From contig CBDIHI010000012.1 of NCBI GenBank assembly GCA_965279075.1, positions 868,001-932,000 of the forward strand: a DNA stretch of 64,000 bases. The letters run 5' to 3'. The notes beneath the pieces were generated by a model. It was not told where the DNA came from. It saw only the letters and a program-made list of their open reading frames with translations, and searched no databases. This stretch comes from SZAS-79 sp965279075. Its GTDB lineage: Bacteria; Pseudomonadota; Gammaproteobacteria; Burkholderiales; SG8-39. Positions 62,534 to 64,000 of the stretch are shown here, piece after piece (within the stretch, counting starts at the first letter, position 1; every line of letters begins with the position of its first letter). The translations under genes and the position numbers were made by a program.

Positions 62534-63796
62534 ATGGAAAAGCTCCGGACCCGCGTCGCCATCGTCGGCGGCGGCATCGGCGGCCTCGCATTGGCCCTGC
62601 AGTGCGACAAGCGTGGCATCGACTGCATGGTGTTCGAGGCCGTCGAGAATATCGAGCCGCTTGGCGTGGGCATCAACCTGCTGCCGCACAGCGTGAAGAT
62701 CCTCGCGGCGCTGGGCCTGCAGGAGGAACTGCTCGCCACCGGCATCGAGACCGCCGAACTCGCGTTCTTCAACCGCCACGGCCAGGCCATCTGGCGCGAG
62801 CCCCGCGGCATCGCCGCCGGCTACGACTACCCGCAGGTGTCGATCCACCGCGGAGAGCTGCACATGCTCCTGTATCGCCACGCGGTCGCGCGCCTGGGTT
62901 CGGGCAGGGTGCGTGCCGGACATGCGATCAAGCGCTTCGACACCGGCTCGGCCGGCGCGCCGGCCACGGCCGTGTTCGAGAACCGGCGCACCGGGGAGGA
63001 GGTCGCCGGGGTCGAAGCCGACCTCGTTGTCGCGGCCGACGGCATCCATTCGTTCGTGCGTGCCGCTTTCTTCCCCGACGAGGGCCCGCCCAAGTACTCG
63101 GGGCGCATCCTGTGGCGCGGGACCTGCGTCGCGCCGCCTTTCCTGACAGGGCGCAGCATGATGCAGGCCGGCCATGCCAGCCAGAAGGCCGTGGTGTACC
63201 CGATTTCGCGTAAAGTCTTCGAGGACACTGGCAACAACCTCACCAACTGGATCATGGAACTCGCCGTGCCCGGGGACACCCCGCCGCGACAGGACTGGGC
63301 GCGCAAGGTCGACAAGTCGGTCTTCGCCGGCCCGTTCGAGGGCTGGAAGTGGGACTGGCTCGACGTCCCGGCGCTGATCGCCAATGGGGGCCCGGCTTAC
63401 GAGTACCCGATGTGCGACCGCGACCCGTTGCCCCGCTGGTCGCACGGCCGGGTCACGCTGCTTGGCGATGCGGCCCACCCGATGTACCCGATCGGCTCGA
63501 ACGGTGCCGCACAGGCCATCCTAGACACCGAGAGCCTCGCGGAAGCGCTGGCGGGCGAATCCGGCGTCGAAGAGGCGCTCGTCCGGTACGAGGCCGAAAG
63601 GCGTGAGGCGACGGGCAGGATCATCCTCGCCAACCGGGGCAACGGTCCGGACCAGGTCATGCAGCTGGCCGAGGAGCGCGCCCCCGACGGCTTCAAAGAC
63701 ATCCACGACGTGATCCCGCAAGCCGAGCTCGAGGCGATCGCCGCCCGCTACAAGCAGACGGCGGGCTTCGCCAAGACGCAGGTGAACGCGCGCTAG
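62534..63796 (+). CDS. FAD-dependent aromatic-type monooxygenase
   Basis: 420 aa. Group A flavoprotein hydroxylase signatures: VAIVGGGIGGLALAL (N-terminal GxGxxG), VVAADGIHSFVR (DG motif) and VTLLGDAAHPMYPIG (GD motif). Such enzymes hydroxylate aromatic acids or related small molecules using NAD(P)H. No adjacent ring-cleavage genes are seen, so the substrate is open. Confidence 0.9.
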   Translation: MEKLRTRVAIVGGGIGGLALALQCDKRGIDCMVFEAVENIEPLGVGINLLPHSVKILAALGLQEELLATGIETAELAFFNRHGQAIWREPRGIAAGYDYPQVSIHRGELHMLLYRHAVARLGSGRVRAGHAIKRFDTGSAGAPATAVFENRRTGEEVAGVEADLVVAADGIHSFVRAAFFPDEGPPKYSGRILWRGTCVAPPFLTGRSMMQAGHASQKAVVYPISRKVFEDTGNNLTNWIMELAVPGDTPPRQDWARKVDKSVFAGPFEGWKWDWLDVPALIANGGPAYEYPMCDRDPLPRWSHGRVTLLGDAAHPMYPIGSNGAAQAILDTESLAEALAGESGVEEALVRYEAERREATGRIILANRGNGPDQVMQLAEERAPDGFKDIHDVIPQAELEAIAARYKQTAGFAKTQVNAR

Positions 63797-63813
63797 GCGC
63801 GCATCCGCACCCC

Positions 63814-64000
63814 ATGGCAAATTTGTCCGAGCGCGGGCCGCCCGCGCCGAACAGCGAAGCACCCGAAGACCCGGCCTACTGGGAGCCCACGGTCGCCTTC
63901 CTGCGGTTCACCATCGCGTTCGTGCTGGCCGGGTCCCTGCTGCTCTCGGCCGCGCTCTTGCTGTTTGCGCAGCACCAGCAGGTCCGCGCTGGCATTGCGC
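63814..64000 (+). CDS. Membrane protein, N-terminal part only (runs off the window)
   Basis: 62 codons are visible from ATG 63814. The polar start (MANLSERGPPAPNSE) is followed by one strong transmembrane segment (about residues 31-51, LRFTIAFVLAGSLLLSAALL), with polar sequence after it. The frame stays open to base 64000. A signal-anchor membrane protein is certain only in outline; the family cannot be named. Confidence 0.6.
   Translation, partial: MANLSERGPPAPNSEAPEDPAYWEPTVAFLRFTIAFVLAGSLLLSAALLLFAQHQQVRAGIA

Overview
The window is a densely packed, high-G+C (roughly two thirds by eye) chromosomal segment of a betaproteobacterium, most likely of the Burkholderiales or a nearby lineage. 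The evidence is the ileS-lspA-fkpB-ispH string, the bamD / rluD-pgeF-(ZIP)-phaC-phaA-phaB-phaR arrangement, FolE2, a Gram-negative envelope gene set (BamD, WaaF, YhdP, lipoproteins) and pervasive 1-4 bp start/stop overlaps. There is no phage, IS element, rRNA or CRISPR array. No closer taxonomic placement is claimed.

Layout. 1-2382: end of ileS, then lspA, fkpB, ispH. 2383-3901: a sparse stretch with a tRNA-Thr(CGT), a lone CheY-like receiver and a secreted RcnB/CigR-type protein. 3927-18587 (minus strand): amidase, three paralogous family-5 solute-binding proteins, two Dpp-type permeases, a fused double ATPase, an M81 (MlrC-like) metallopeptidase, then birA, coaX and a SPOR protein, most of them translationally coupled. 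A small island (a truncated-looking HTH regulator plus a RelE/ParE-type toxin and its antitoxin) sits between the solute-binding genes. 18695-25039 (plus): a ugp glycerol-3-phosphate uptake operon with two ugpB copies, ending in ugpQ.

25429-35578 is the most interesting part. Ten minus-strand genes (secreted glutathione peroxidase, folE2, flavin amine-oxidase-type protein, DUF1365, cyclopropane-synthase-like methylase, chalcone-isomerase-like protein, GPH/MFS transporter, DUF3833 lipoprotein, SDR, NTF2-like) form one compact apparent operon. Its core resembles the furan fatty acid (UfaD/UfaO/UfaM) singlet-oxygen response genes of Rhodobacter. It is transcribed divergently from a MerR-type regulator carrying the W-x9-EH and ExHxxG cobalamin motifs of the CarH/LitR photoreceptors, which is followed by a diiron ferritin-like gene. 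The shared 86 bp intergenic region has interlocked promoters and two near-identical 13-bp inverted repeats. I infer a B12/light-responsive membrane-lipid protection regulon. The regulator appears to use a non-standard CTG start, so standard gene callers would truncate its DNA-binding domain.

35550-52904: housekeeping and envelope genes (phosphomannomutase, YheT hydrolase, waaF, ilvE, glnE, yhdP, Nit amidase, tldD, bamD, rluD, pgeF). 52933-61441: a ZIP transporter and a polyhydroxybutyrate cluster (phaC, phaA, two tandem phaB genes, phaR, then rimO and a second thiolase). 61443-64000: an aldo/keto reductase, an FAD monooxygenase with an inverted repeat at its start codon, and the 5' end of a membrane protein cut by the window edge.
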